Positions 15,249-22,762 of a stretch of DNA of 64,000 nucleotides are shown here, in pieces. Every line of letters begins with the position of its first letter. The stretch's first letter is position 1. The position numbers and the translations under genes were made by a program. Source of the stretch: Micrococcus sp023147585 (GTDB lineage Bacteria; Actinomycetota; Actinomycetes; Actinomycetales; Micrococcaceae). The notes under the pieces are model-generated. The model had not been told where the DNA came from. It did no database searches and was given only the letters and a program-made list of their open reading frames with translations. The stretch spans positions 2,480,001 through 2,544,000 of the forward strand of contig NZ_CP085253.1 in assembly GCF_044872765.1 (NCBI RefSeq). Direction: 5' to 3'.

Positions 15249-16019
15249 ATGGAGTCCAACCGCGCCCCCGCAGCCCCCCGCACGGCCGAGACCGCGCAGC
15301 AGAACGCCGACGAGACGGGCCGGCGCCGCGTCCTGCTCAAGCTCTCGGGCGAGGTGTTCGGGGGCGGGAGCGTCGGCGTGGACCCCGTGACCGTCAGCGG
15401 GATCGCCGAGCAGATCGCCGCCGCGGCCGACCGGGTGGAGATCGCCATCGTCGTCGGCGGCGGCAACTTCTTCCGCGGCGCCGAGCTCTCCGAGAGCGGC
15501 ATGGACCGCCGGCGCGCCGACTACATGGGCATGCTCGGCACCGTGATGAACTGCCTGGCCCTGCAGGACTTCCTCCTCCAGGCCGGCGTGTCCACGCGCG
15601 TGCAGTCCGCCATCCACATGGAGCAGGTGGCCGAGTCCTACATCCCGCTGCGCGCCATCCGCCACATGCAGAAGGGCCGCGTCGTGATCTTCGGCGCCGG
15701 CACCGGCCTGCCCTACTTCTCCACCGACACCGTGGCCGCACAGCGGGCGCTCGAGGTGGGCGCGGACGAGGTGCTGATGGCCAAGTCCGGCGTGGACGGC
15801 GTGTACACCGCGGACCCCAAGAAGGACCCCACGGCCCGGCGCCTGGAGCACCTGACGTACGACGAGGCGCTGCTGAACAACATCCGCGTGATGGACCTGA
15901 CCGCCATGACCATGTGCAAGGACAACGACCTGAGCATGCGCGTGTTCGGCATGGAGGGCCCGGGCAACGTGACCCGCGCGCTGCTCGGCGAGCCGATCGG
16001 CACCACCGTCACCCCGTGA
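15249..16019 (+). CDS. pyrH: UMP kinase
   Basis: Phosphorylates UMP to UDP with ATP, an amino-acid-kinase-fold hexamer. The protein has 256 aa with a 25-residue N-terminal extension before RVLLKLSGEVFGG. The nucleotide-binding VVGGGNFFRG (about 75-84), RRRADYMGMLGTVMN and the phosphate-loop GTGLPYFSTD are all in place. The ATG at 15249 has a good ribosome site. It precedes frr and cdsA as in most actinobacteria. Confidence 0.96.
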   Translation: MESNRAPAAPRTAETAQQNADETGRRRVLLKLSGEVFGGGSVGVDPVTVSGIAEQIAAAADRVEIAIVVGGGNFFRGAELSESGMDRRRADYMGMLGTVMNCLALQDFLLQAGVSTRVQSAIHMEQVAESYIPLRAIRHMQKGRVVIFGAGTGLPYFSTDTVAAQRALEVGADEVLMAKSGVDGVYTADPKKDPTARRLEHLTYDEALLNNIRVMDLTAMTMCKDNDLSMRVFGMEGPGNVTRALLGEPIGTTVTP

Positions 16020-16030
16020 GCCCCGCCGCG

Positions 16031-16036
16031 TAGGAT
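16031..16036 (+). promoter_or_regulatory. -10 box TAGGAT for frr
   Basis: TAGGAT starts 11 bases after the pyrH stop and 42 bases before the frr GTG, so frr may have its own promoter in addition to read-through. Confidence 0.4.
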
Positions 16037-16072
16037 GGCACCAGACCCGAACCGCACCACCGAGGAGAGACC

Positions 16073-16630
16073 GTGATCCAGGAGACCCTGCAGTCCGCGC
16101 AAGAGCAGATGGACCGCACCATCGAGGCCACGCGCGAGGACTTCGCCGCCGTGCGCACCGGCCGCGCCAACCCCGGGCTGTACTCCAAGGTGATGGTGGA
16201 CTACTACGGCTCCTACACCCCGCTGCAGCAGCTCGCGTCCTTCACCACCACGGACGCCCGCACGCTGCTCATCACGCCCTTCGACTCCAGCGCCCTGCGC
16301 AACATCGAGAAGGCGCTGTCCGAGTCGGAGATCGGCGCCAACCCGTCCAACGACGGCAAGGTCATCCGCGTGGTCATGCCGGAGCTGACCGAGGAGCGCC
16401 GCAAGGAGTACGTGAAGCTCGTGAAGTCGAAGGCGGAGGAGCACAAGGTCTCCATCCGCAACGCCCGCCGCAAGGCCAAGGAGGCCATGGACAAGGCGGT
16501 CAAGGACGGAGAGATCGGCGAGGACGAGGGCACGCGCGGCGAGAAGGACCTGGACGCGCTGACCAAGAAGCACGTCGACCTCGTGGACGAGATGTCGAAG
16601 AAGAAGGAAGCCGAGCTGCTCGAGGTCTGA
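16073..16630 (+). CDS. frr: ribosome recycling factor
   Basis: Splits post-termination ribosomes together with EF-G. At 185 aa it is the standard length. The signature RTGRANPGLYSKVMVDYYGS is at about residues 27-46, and the C-terminal helix includes RRKAKEAMDKAVKDG and TKKHVDLVDEMSKKKEAELLEV-like coiled-coil residues. The GTG start has GAGGAGAGA just upstream. Confidence 0.97.
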   Translation: MIQETLQSAQEQMDRTIEATREDFAAVRTGRANPGLYSKVMVDYYGSYTPLQQLASFTTTDARTLLITPFDSSALRNIEKALSESEIGANPSNDGKVIRVVMPELTEERRKEYVKLVKSKAEEHKVSIRNARRKAKEAMDKAVKDGEIGEDEGTRGEKDLDALTKKHVDLVDEMSKKKEAELLEV

Positions 16631-16656
16631 TCCTCGCGCTCCGGCGTCCCGCCTCG

Positions 16657-17487
16657 ATGACACCCGCCCCCATCACCGCGCCCCCGCGCGGCGGCCGCGA
16701 CCTCAAGTCCGCCGTCGTCGTGGGGGTCGGCCTGTTGGCCGTCGCCCTGGTGGGCCTCGTGTGGCTGCCGTGGGTGCTGGTGACGCTCCTCGTGGCGCTG
16801 CTCCTGGGCGGGGTCTCCGAGGTGGCGGCCGCCGTGCGGGGGATCGGGATGGACGTCCCACGTCCGCCGCTGTGGATCGCCGCGGCGGCCCTGCCGCTGG
16901 CCACGTGGTGGGGCGGCGTCCCCGCCCTGTTCCTGGCGTTGCTCGCCTCACTCCTGGCCGTGTGCCTCTGGACGGCGGCCACGCGGCGTCGGCCCACGGG
17001 GCAGTTCATCCTCGCCGGCGTGTTCGTGGTGCTGTGGGCCCCCTTCCTGCTGTCCTTCGGCGTGGCGCTGTTCGCCCAGCCGCACGGGCGCATGATGGTG
17101 CTGTGCCTGCTCCTCATGGTGGTCTGCAATGACACGTTCGGCTACGCCGTGGGCTACCGCTTCGGCCGCACGCCGATCGCCCCGCGCATCAGCCCCAAGA
17201 AGTCGTGGGAGGGCCTCGGCGGCTCCCTGGCCGGCTCCGTGCTGGTGGGCGTCGTGGCGGTGCCGCTGCTGGTGGGCCAGCCCTGGTGGGTGGGCGCGCT
17301 GCTGGGCGTGCTCACCGTGGCGGCCGCCACGTGCGGCGACTTCTCCGAGTCCATGGTCAAGCGCGAGCTCGGCATCAAGGACATGTCCTCGATGCTCCCG
17401 GGCCACGGCGGGATCATGGACCGACTCGACTCCCTGGTCTTCGCGGCGCCCGTGGCCTACACGGTCATGGCGCTGCCGTTCACCTGA
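16657..17487 (+). CDS. cdsA: phosphatidate cytidylyltransferase
   Basis: Makes CDP-diacylglycerol from phosphatidic acid and CTP, the precursor used by phosphatidyltransferases such as the one at 5772. It has 276 aa and about eight hydrophobic helices. The C-terminal family signature is intact: SMVKRELGIKDMSSMLPGHGGIMDRLDS split across residues about 230-257, with catalytic Lys-Asp and PGHGG-x2-DR-x-D. It lies 26 bases after frr without an obvious ribosome site of its own. Confidence 0.93.
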   Translation: MTPAPITAPPRGGRDLKSAVVVGVGLLAVALVGLVWLPWVLVTLLVALLLGGVSEVAAAVRGIGMDVPRPPLWIAAAALPLATWWGGVPALFLALLASLLAVCLWTAATRRRPTGQFILAGVFVVLWAPFLLSFGVALFAQPHGRMMVLCLLLMVVCNDTFGYAVGYRFGRTPIAPRISPKKSWEGLGGSLAGSVLVGVVAVPLLVGQPWWVGALLGVLTVAAATCGDFSESMVKRELGIKDMSSMLPGHGGIMDRLDSLVFAAPVAYTVMALPFT

Positions 17488-17545
17488 TCCCCTTCCCCCC
17501 GCCGCCCCGCACCGCGGGGCTCCGACCCACCCCGCAGGAGACGCC

Positions 17546-18166
17546 ATGACCCCCCGCCCCCCGAAGGACGCCGTTCCCTCCGCCGACCACGTCTTCCAGA
17601 CCGTCGAGTCGGACGAGATCGGCTACGAGCCCACCCACGTGGACGCGTTCATGGAGCGCGCCCGCGAGGCCGCCGAGGGACGCGGCGAGCTCACCCCCGA
17701 GCAGGTGCGCCAGGCTCGCTTCGCCACCGTGGACGGCGGCTACGCCACCGACGAGGTGGACGACGCCCTGGACCGCCTCGAGGAGGCCCTCACCGCCGCT
17801 GAGCGGGACGCCGTCGTGCGCGAGCACGGCGACGGGGAGTGGGACGCCGCGCTCGAGGAGAGCACCCGCGAGCTCCTGGACCGCGCGGACCGCGCACCCG
17901 CCGAGCGCTTCCGCCGCCCCACCCGCGAGGACGCCCCCGCCTACGCCGTCGACGACGTCGACGCCCTCCTCGACCGACTCCGCGCGACCCTCGGGAGCAC
18001 GGATCGCGTCACCGGTGAGCGCGGCGACGCCGCGGACCGTCCGCTGACCGCCGACGACGTCCGCCGGTCGTCCTTCGCCGAGGCCGAGGGCCGCGACGGC
18101 TACGACGAGGCGCAGGTGGACGTCTACCTGGACGCCGCCGTCGACGTGCTGCTGCGCCGCGGCTGA
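17546..18166 (+). CDS. DivIVA-domain repeat protein
   Basis: Cytoplasmic acidic protein of 206 aa with four copies of a DivIVA N-terminal-like unit (pattern F-x-x-x-x-x-GY-x-x-x-x-VD-x-x-[LM]): about residues 16-39, 54-82, 120-147 and 171-202. In full-length DivIVA/Wag31 one such unit binds curved polar membrane and is followed by a long coiled coil, which is missing here. A role in recruiting division or pole proteins is inference. The ATG has CAGGAGA upstream. It follows cdsA by 58 bases. Confidence 0.7.
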   Translation: MTPRPPKDAVPSADHVFQTVESDEIGYEPTHVDAFMERAREAAEGRGELTPEQVRQARFATVDGGYATDEVDDALDRLEEALTAAERDAVVREHGDGEWDAALEESTRELLDRADRAPAERFRRPTREDAPAYAVDDVDALLDRLRATLGSTDRVTGERGDAADRPLTADDVRRSSFAEAEGRDGYDEAQVDVYLDAAVDVLLRRG

Positions 18167-18181
18167 CCCGCCCGGCGTCCA

Positions 18182-18210
18182 GGACCGCCTCGCCCGGCGC
18201 GGGGCGGTCC
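18182..18210 (+). terminator. hairpin after DivIVA-repeat gene
   Basis: GGACCGCC and GGCGGTCC form an 8-bp stem around a GC-rich loop 15 bases after the stop codon; no U-tract. Confidence 0.4.
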
Positions 18211-18238
18211 CGGGCGTCGATTGCAAATCGCGTCCACC

Positions 18239-18256
18239 ATGTGACTACAATCACAT
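18239..18256 (+). promoter_or_regulatory. CRP/GlxR-like operator upstream of bkdA
   Basis: ATGTGA-CTACAA-TCACAT is an 18-base inverted repeat matching the CRP-family core TGTGA-N6-TCACA exactly in both half sites. It stands about 90 bases before the bkdA start in an AT-rich patch, next to another 13-base inverted repeat CGATT-GCA-AATCG at 18218-18230. In corynebacteria GlxR uses this kind of site for carbon control. Confidence 0.6.
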
Positions 18257-18347
18257 TTCAGACGCGCCCTGACGCCGCCCACCCCCGCCGCGCAGGACGC
18301 CTCCACCCTCGCCCCTCACCTGGGGCGACGTATGGAAGGCTGAGCTC

Positions 18348-19517
18348 ATGACCCTGGTGCACCCCACCCCCGTGGAGCACGGCTCCACCGATCCCGCCGC
18401 CGGCCACACCCCCCTCGAGGACGGGCACGCGTCCGCGGGCGCGACGCTGCAGGTGCTCGACGCCGAGGGGACCCGCGTCCCCTCGCCGGAGCTCGATCCG
18501 TGGCTGGAGGACGTGGACGCCGCCGTCCTCGCGGACCTCTTCCGCAGCATGACCGTGGTGCGCCGGCTGGACACGGAGGCCACCCACCTGCAGCGCCAGG
18601 GTGAACTCGCCCTGTGGCCCCCGCTGCTGGGCCAGGAGGCGTCCCAGGTGGGCTCGGCCGCCGCCCTGCGCGCGGACGACTTCGTCTTCCCCTCGTATCG
18701 CGAGAACGGCGTGGCCCTGCTGCGCGGCGTCCCCGCCCTGGACCTGCTGCGCGTGTGGCGGGGATCCACGTTCTCCGGCTGGGATCCCAAGGCCACCGGC
18801 ATGGCCACCCAGCAGATCATCATCGGCGCCCAGGCGCTGCACGCCGTCGGCTACGCGATGGGGGTCCAGCGCGACCAGGCCGACGCCGCCACGATCGTCT
18901 ACTTCGGCGACGGCGCCACGAGCCAGGGCGACGTGAACGAGGCCATGGTCTTCAGCGCGACCTACCAGTCGCCCGTCGTGTTCTTCTGCCAGAACAACCA
19001 CTGGGCCATCTCCGAGCCCGTGGGGCTGCAGGCCCGTCGGAACATCGCGGACCGCCCGTGGGGCTTCGGCATCCCCGCCCTGCGCGTGGACGGCAACGAC
19101 GTCCTCGCGGTGCTGGCGGCCACGCGCCAGGCTGTGGCCCGCGCGGCCGAGGGCGGCGGCCCCACCTTCATCGAGGCGGTCACCTACCGCATGGGCCCGC
19201 ACACCACCGCGGACGACCCCACGCGCTACCAGGACCCCGAGGTGCTCGAGGCCTGGCGCGCCCGCGACCCCCTGGCGCGTGTCGAGGCGCACCTGGCCTC
19301 GCTCGGCGAGGACGTGGACGCGATCCGCGCCGAGGCCCAGGCGGCCGCCGACGAGCTGGCCGCGGAGGTCCGCCGCGCGCTCGAGGGACTCGTGGAGGAC
19401 GGGCCGGACACGATGTTCTCGGAGGTGTACGCGGAGCCGCACCAGGAGCTGGAGCGCCAGCACCGGGACCACGGGCTGTTCCTGGCCCAGTTCGACGACG
19501 AGGAGGCAGGCGCATGA
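18348..19517 (+). CDS. bkdA: 2-oxoacid (branched-chain) dehydrogenase E1 alpha
   Basis: Thiamine-diphosphate subunit that decarboxylates 2-oxoacids and passes the acyl group to the E2 lipoyl arm. It has 389 aa. The cofactor motif GDGATSQGDVNEA is at about 187-199 and ends with the NN pair (CQNNHW) at about 217. The substrate loop YRMGPHTTADDPTRY is of the type seen in branched-chain and pyruvate E1 alpha. Branched-chain specificity is inferred from the downstream leucine-degradation genes. RBS GGAAGG precedes the ATG. The stop overlaps the bkdB start as ATGA. Confidence 0.88.
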   Translation: MTLVHPTPVEHGSTDPAAGHTPLEDGHASAGATLQVLDAEGTRVPSPELDPWLEDVDAAVLADLFRSMTVVRRLDTEATHLQRQGELALWPPLLGQEASQVGSAAALRADDFVFPSYRENGVALLRGVPALDLLRVWRGSTFSGWDPKATGMATQQIIIGAQALHAVGYAMGVQRDQADAATIVYFGDGATSQGDVNEAMVFSATYQSPVVFFCQNNHWAISEPVGLQARRNIADRPWGFGIPALRVDGNDVLAVLAATRQAVARAAEGGGPTFIEAVTYRMGPHTTADDPTRYQDPEVLEAWRARDPLARVEAHLASLGEDVDAIRAEAQAAADELAAEVRRALEGLVEDGPDTMFSEVYAEPHQELERQHRDHGLFLAQFDDEEAGA

Positions 19518-20590
19518 GCGAGCGCATGACGTTCGGCCGCGCGATCAACCGCGGCCTCCACCGGGCCCTGGCGGAGGACCCCAAGGTCCTGCTCATGGGC
19601 GAGGACATCGGCGCGCTCGGCGGTGTCTTCCGGATCACGGACGGGCTCCAGGAGGAGTTCGGCAGGGACCGCGTGCTGGACACCCCGCTCGCCGAGTCCG
19701 GGATCGTCGGCACGGCCGTGGGCCTGGCGATGCGCGGCTACCGGCCCGTCGTCGAGATCCAGTTCGACGGCTTCGTGTACCCGGCCTTCGACCAGATCGT
19801 GGCGAACCTGGCCAAGCTGCGGGCCCGTACCCGGGGCGCCGTGCCCATGCCGGTGACCGTCCGCATCCCCTTCGGCGGCGGCATCGGCTCGCCCGAGCAC
19901 CACTCCGAGTCGCCCGAGGCGTACTTCCTGCACACCGCGGGCCTGCGCGTGGTCTCCCCGTCCTCTCCGCAGGACGGCTACGACATGATCCGCGGCGCCA
20001 TCGCCTCGGACGACCCGGTCATCTACCTCGAGCCCAAGCGCCGCTACCACGACAAGGGCGAGGTGGACGTGGACGCCGCCGTCCCGCCGCTGAGCCCCGC
20101 GCGCATCCTGCGCCCCGGCTCCGACGTCACGCTCGTCTCGTACGGACCGCTCGTGAAGACGGCCCTGCAGGCCGCCGAGGTGGCCGCCGAGGAGGGCGTG
20201 GACGTGGAGGTCGTGGACCTGCGCAGCCTCTCGCCGATCGACACGGGCCTGGTGGAGTCCTCGGTGCGCCGCACCGGCCGGCTCGTGGTGGCCCACGAGG
20301 CCTCCCGCACGGGCGGTCTGGGCGCGGAGCTCGTGGCCACCGTGGCCGAGCGCGCGTTCCACTGGCTCGAGGCTCCGCCGGTGCGCGTCACCGGCATGGA
20401 CGTCCCGTACCCGCCGGCCAAGCTCGAGCACCTGCACCTGCCGGACCTCGACCGCATCCTCGACGGCGTGGACCGCGCGACGGGCCGGCCCAACTCGCTG
20501 GACTCCGTGGACGCGTTCGCCGCCCCGCAGACCGCAGAGCAGTTCCTCGCCGCGCACGCCGCCGGCGCCGACGGGGAGGAGACCCGATGA
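19514..20590 (+). CDS. bkdB: 2-oxoacid (branched-chain) dehydrogenase E1 beta
   Basis: Partner of the alpha subunit in the E1 heterotetramer, 358 aa. Family features include MGEDIG at about 29-34, DTPLAESGIVGTAVG, EIQFDGFVYPAFDQI, and RIPFGGGIGSPEHHSESPEA around the active-site histidines. The C-terminal transketolase-C domain includes VDLRSLSPID. The ATG overlaps the bkdA stop by 4 bases, and the last codon overlaps bkdC the same way, so E1 alpha, E1 beta and E2 are translationally coupled. Confidence 0.9.
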   Translation: MSERMTFGRAINRGLHRALAEDPKVLLMGEDIGALGGVFRITDGLQEEFGRDRVLDTPLAESGIVGTAVGLAMRGYRPVVEIQFDGFVYPAFDQIVANLAKLRARTRGAVPMPVTVRIPFGGGIGSPEHHSESPEAYFLHTAGLRVVSPSSPQDGYDMIRGAIASDDPVIYLEPKRRYHDKGEVDVDAAVPPLSPARILRPGSDVTLVSYGPLVKTALQAAEVAAEEGVDVEVVDLRSLSPIDTGLVESSVRRTGRLVVAHEASRTGGLGAELVATVAERAFHWLEAPPVRVTGMDVPYPPAKLEHLHLPDLDRILDGVDRATGRPNSLDSVDAFAAPQTAEQFLAAHAAGADGEETR

Positions 20591-21996
20591 GCCAGAAGAC
20601 GTTCCGCCTGCCCGACCTGGGCGAGGGCCTGACCGAGTCCGACATCGCCATGTGGCGCGTCGCCGTCGGCGACGCGGTCACCGTCAATCAGACCCTCGCC
20701 GAGGTCGAGACGGCCAAGGCTGTCGTCGAGGTCTCGAGCCCCTTCGCCGGCGTCGTGGCCCAGCTGCACGCCGAGGAGGGCGCCACCGTCGAGGTGGGCG
20801 CCCCGCTCGTCACCTTCACGGTGGAGGGCGCCGGGGATGATCCCGCAGGTTCCGACGGCGACGGCGGCCGGGTGCCCACGCTCGTGGGCTACGGCGCCGC
20901 GCCCGACGCCGGCAAGCCGGGTCGGCGCGCCCGCCGCGATGCGGGTCCGTCCACAGCGGTCGAGTCGGCCCCCGTCGCCGGCCCCGAGGAGGCCCCCGAC
21001 GCCCCGGGCGAGGCGCCGGCGCTCGCCGCGGACACGGAGCCCATCGCCCCGGCCGTCGAGCGCGGCACGGGGGAGCGCCCCCGGTGCACCCCGCCGGTGC
21101 GCCTGTTCGCCAAGCGCAGCGGGGTCGACCTGACGTCCCTGACCGGCTCGGGGGCCGGCGGGGTGATCACCCGCGAGGACGTCGAGGCGTTCCTGCGGGC
21201 CGCCCAGCCTGCGGCCGCCGAGCCCGCGGCCGCGTCGTCCGCGCCGTCGGCCGCTGGCGATGCGACCGGCTCCGTGCGCACCCTGGGCGGGCGTCCGCGC
21301 GAGGTGGACGTCCCCGTCAAGGGCGTGCGCAAGGCGACCGCGGCGGCCATGGTGCAGTCGGCGTTCACCGCGCCGCACGTCACCGAGTTCCTCCAGGTGG
21401 ACGTGACCGAGACCCTCGAGCTGCTGGCCGAACTCAAGGCCGACCGCGCGTTCCGCGACGTCAAGCTCACCCCCATGACGCTCACCGCCCGGGCCTGCCT
21501 GCTGGCCATGGAGCGCACCCCGGACGTCAACGCGCGCTGGGACGAGGCGCGCGGCGTGATCGTGCAGCAGAACGCCGTGAACCTCGGCTTCGCCGCCGCG
21601 ACGCCCCGCGGGCTCATGGTGCCCAACGTCAAGGACGCCCAGGCCATGGACCTCAGGGCCCTGGGCCAGGCGATCGCCGGGCTGACGTCGACGGCGCGCG
21701 AGGGCGCGCTGGGTCCGGCCGAGCTGACGGGCGGCACGTTCACCATCACCAACGTCGGCGTGTTCGGCGTGGACACCGGCACCCCCATCATCAACCCGGG
21801 GGAGGCGGCCATCCTGTGCCTCGGCGCCGTGCGCCGCATGCCGTGGGAGCACCGCGGGGAGATCGCGCTGCGCGACGTCGTCACGCTCTCGCTCTCCTTC
21901 GACCACCGCCTCGTGGACGGCGAGCAGGGCTCGCGCTTCCTCGCCGACGTCGGTGCGATGCTGCGCCGGCCCGGGATGACCCTGGCGATGGTCTGA
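20587..21996 (+). CDS. bkdC: 2-oxoacid dehydrogenase E2 (dihydrolipoyl acyltransferase)
   Basis: Core acyltransferase of the complex, 469 aa. A single lipoyl domain (about 1-80) has the lipoylated Lys44 in VETAKAVVEV. An Ala/Pro linker, then a peripheral-subunit-binding domain (about 170-208, VRLFAKRSGVDL...GVITREDV) and the catalytic domain (about 235-469) with the active-site FDHRLVDGEQG. No E3 (lipoamide dehydrogenase) gene is present here, so E3 must come from elsewhere. Its stop lies 3 bases from the convergent tetR stop. Confidence 0.92.
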   Translation: MSQKTFRLPDLGEGLTESDIAMWRVAVGDAVTVNQTLAEVETAKAVVEVSSPFAGVVAQLHAEEGATVEVGAPLVTFTVEGAGDDPAGSDGDGGRVPTLVGYGAAPDAGKPGRRARRDAGPSTAVESAPVAGPEEAPDAPGEAPALAADTEPIAPAVERGTGERPRCTPPVRLFAKRSGVDLTSLTGSGAGGVITREDVEAFLRAAQPAAAEPAAASSAPSAAGDATGSVRTLGGRPREVDVPVKGVRKATAAAMVQSAFTAPHVTEFLQVDVTETLELLAELKADRAFRDVKLTPMTLTARACLLAMERTPDVNARWDEARGVIVQQNAVNLGFAAATPRGLMVPNVKDAQAMDLRALGQAIAGLTSTAREGALGPAELTGGTFTITNVGVFGVDTGTPIINPGEAAILCLGAVRRMPWEHRGEIALRDVVTLSLSFDHRLVDGEQGSRFLADVGAMLRRPGMTLAMV

Positions 21997-21999
21997 CGC

Positions 22000-22650
22000 T
22001 CAGGCGTGGGCCGCGACGGCGGCCCATGCCATCGCGATCAGGGTCGCCCGACGCGCGGCCCGGTCCGCGGGCGTGCGGCGCACGGAGCGCGGCGTCGAGT
22101 TGAGCAGCCCGAGGACCGCCTGGGCCCGGAAGACCGCCGCGGCGGCGTCGTCGTCGGGGTGCAGCGCGGTGAGCTGCCGCGCCCACACGTCGATGTAGGC
22201 GCGCTGCGTGGCCGTGACCTCGGCGCGCTCGGCGGCGGGCAGCGCCCGCAGGTCCCGGTCCTGCACGCGGATCACGTCCCGGTTCTCCAGGGCGAAGTCG
22301 GCGTGGAAGGCGATGAGCGCGCGCAGCACGGGCTCGCCCGGGGCCTGCGTGCCCTCCGTGGCGAGCGCGCCCGCCAGGAGGTCGCGGCTGGCCGTCTCCA
22401 GGATCTCCCGGAGCACGGCCGCCTTGTTCGCGAAGTGCCGGTAGACGGCGGGCCCGCTGATCCCGCATGCCGCGCCGATGTCCTCGAGGCGCACCGCGTC
22501 GAACCCGCTCGCCGCGAACAGTCGGGCGGCCGCGGCCAACAGGTCCGCCCGGCGCCGAGCCTTCGCGGCCAGACGGGCCGTGGGGGCGGGTGTGTCGGCG
22601 CGGGGCGGGGCCGCGCCCGGGGTCTCGGCGGAGGGTGCTGCGGAGGGCAT
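22000..22650 (-). CDS. TetR family regulator
   Basis: Transcription factor of 216 aa. The N-terminal helix-turn-helix (about residues 30-76: LAAAARLFAASGFDAVRLEDIGAACGISGPAVYRHF in outline) is typical TetR, and the ligand domain resembles the group that controls acyl-CoA catabolism. It is divergent from the accD operon, and two palindromes sit in the shared region, so it probably represses that operon and releases on an acyl-CoA. The ATG at 22650 is chosen because TAGAGT lies 7 bases before it; the GTG at 22659 overlaps that box. Confidence 0.85.
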   Translation of the reverse strand: MPSAAPSAETPGAAPPRADTPAPTARLAAKARRRADLLAAAARLFAASGFDAVRLEDIGAACGISGPAVYRHFANKAAVLREILETASRDLLAGALATEGTQAPGEPVLRALIAFHADFALENRDVIRVQDRDLRALPAAERAEVTATQRAYIDVWARQLTALHPDDDAAAAVFRAQAVLGLLNSTPRSVRRTPADRAARRATLIAMAWAAVAAHA

Positions 22651-22657
22651 GCCTGCC

Positions 22658-22663
22658 ACTCTA
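22658..22663 (-). promoter_or_regulatory. -10 box TAGAGT, leaderless tetR
   Basis: On the minus strand TAGAGT is followed by 7 bases and the ATG. It lies about 38 bases from the nearest palindrome. Confidence 0.5.
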
Positions 22664-22692
22664 GGGCGGGCCCGACGGGGCCGTGACGGCGT

Positions 22693-22720
22693 TTGCGCCC
22701 GTGATCCTGATCACTACACT
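22693..22720 (+). promoter_or_regulatory. TTGCGC-N16-TACACT promoter of accD operon
   Basis: -35 TTGCGC (22693-22698) and -10 TACACT (22715-22720) with a 16-base spacer made almost wholly of an operator palindrome. Transcription would start near 22727. Confidence 0.6.
22701..22714 (+). promoter_or_regulatory. operator 1: GTGATC-CT-GATCAC
   Basis: A 14-base perfect inverted repeat lying between -35 and -10, ending directly at the -10 box. A bound TetR dimer here would exclude RNA polymerase. Confidence 0.6.
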
Positions 22721-22736
22721 GGGAGCAGGTTCAGTT

Positions 22737-22750
22737 AGTGATCATTCACT
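22737..22750 (+). promoter_or_regulatory. operator 2: AGTGA-TCAT-TCACT
   Basis: A second inverted repeat, sharing the GTGATC half with operator 1, about 10 bases after the predicted transcription start and 13 bases before the accD ATG. It could be a second binding site or a roadblock. Confidence 0.5.
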
Positions 22751-22762
22751 GGAAGGGGTCTC

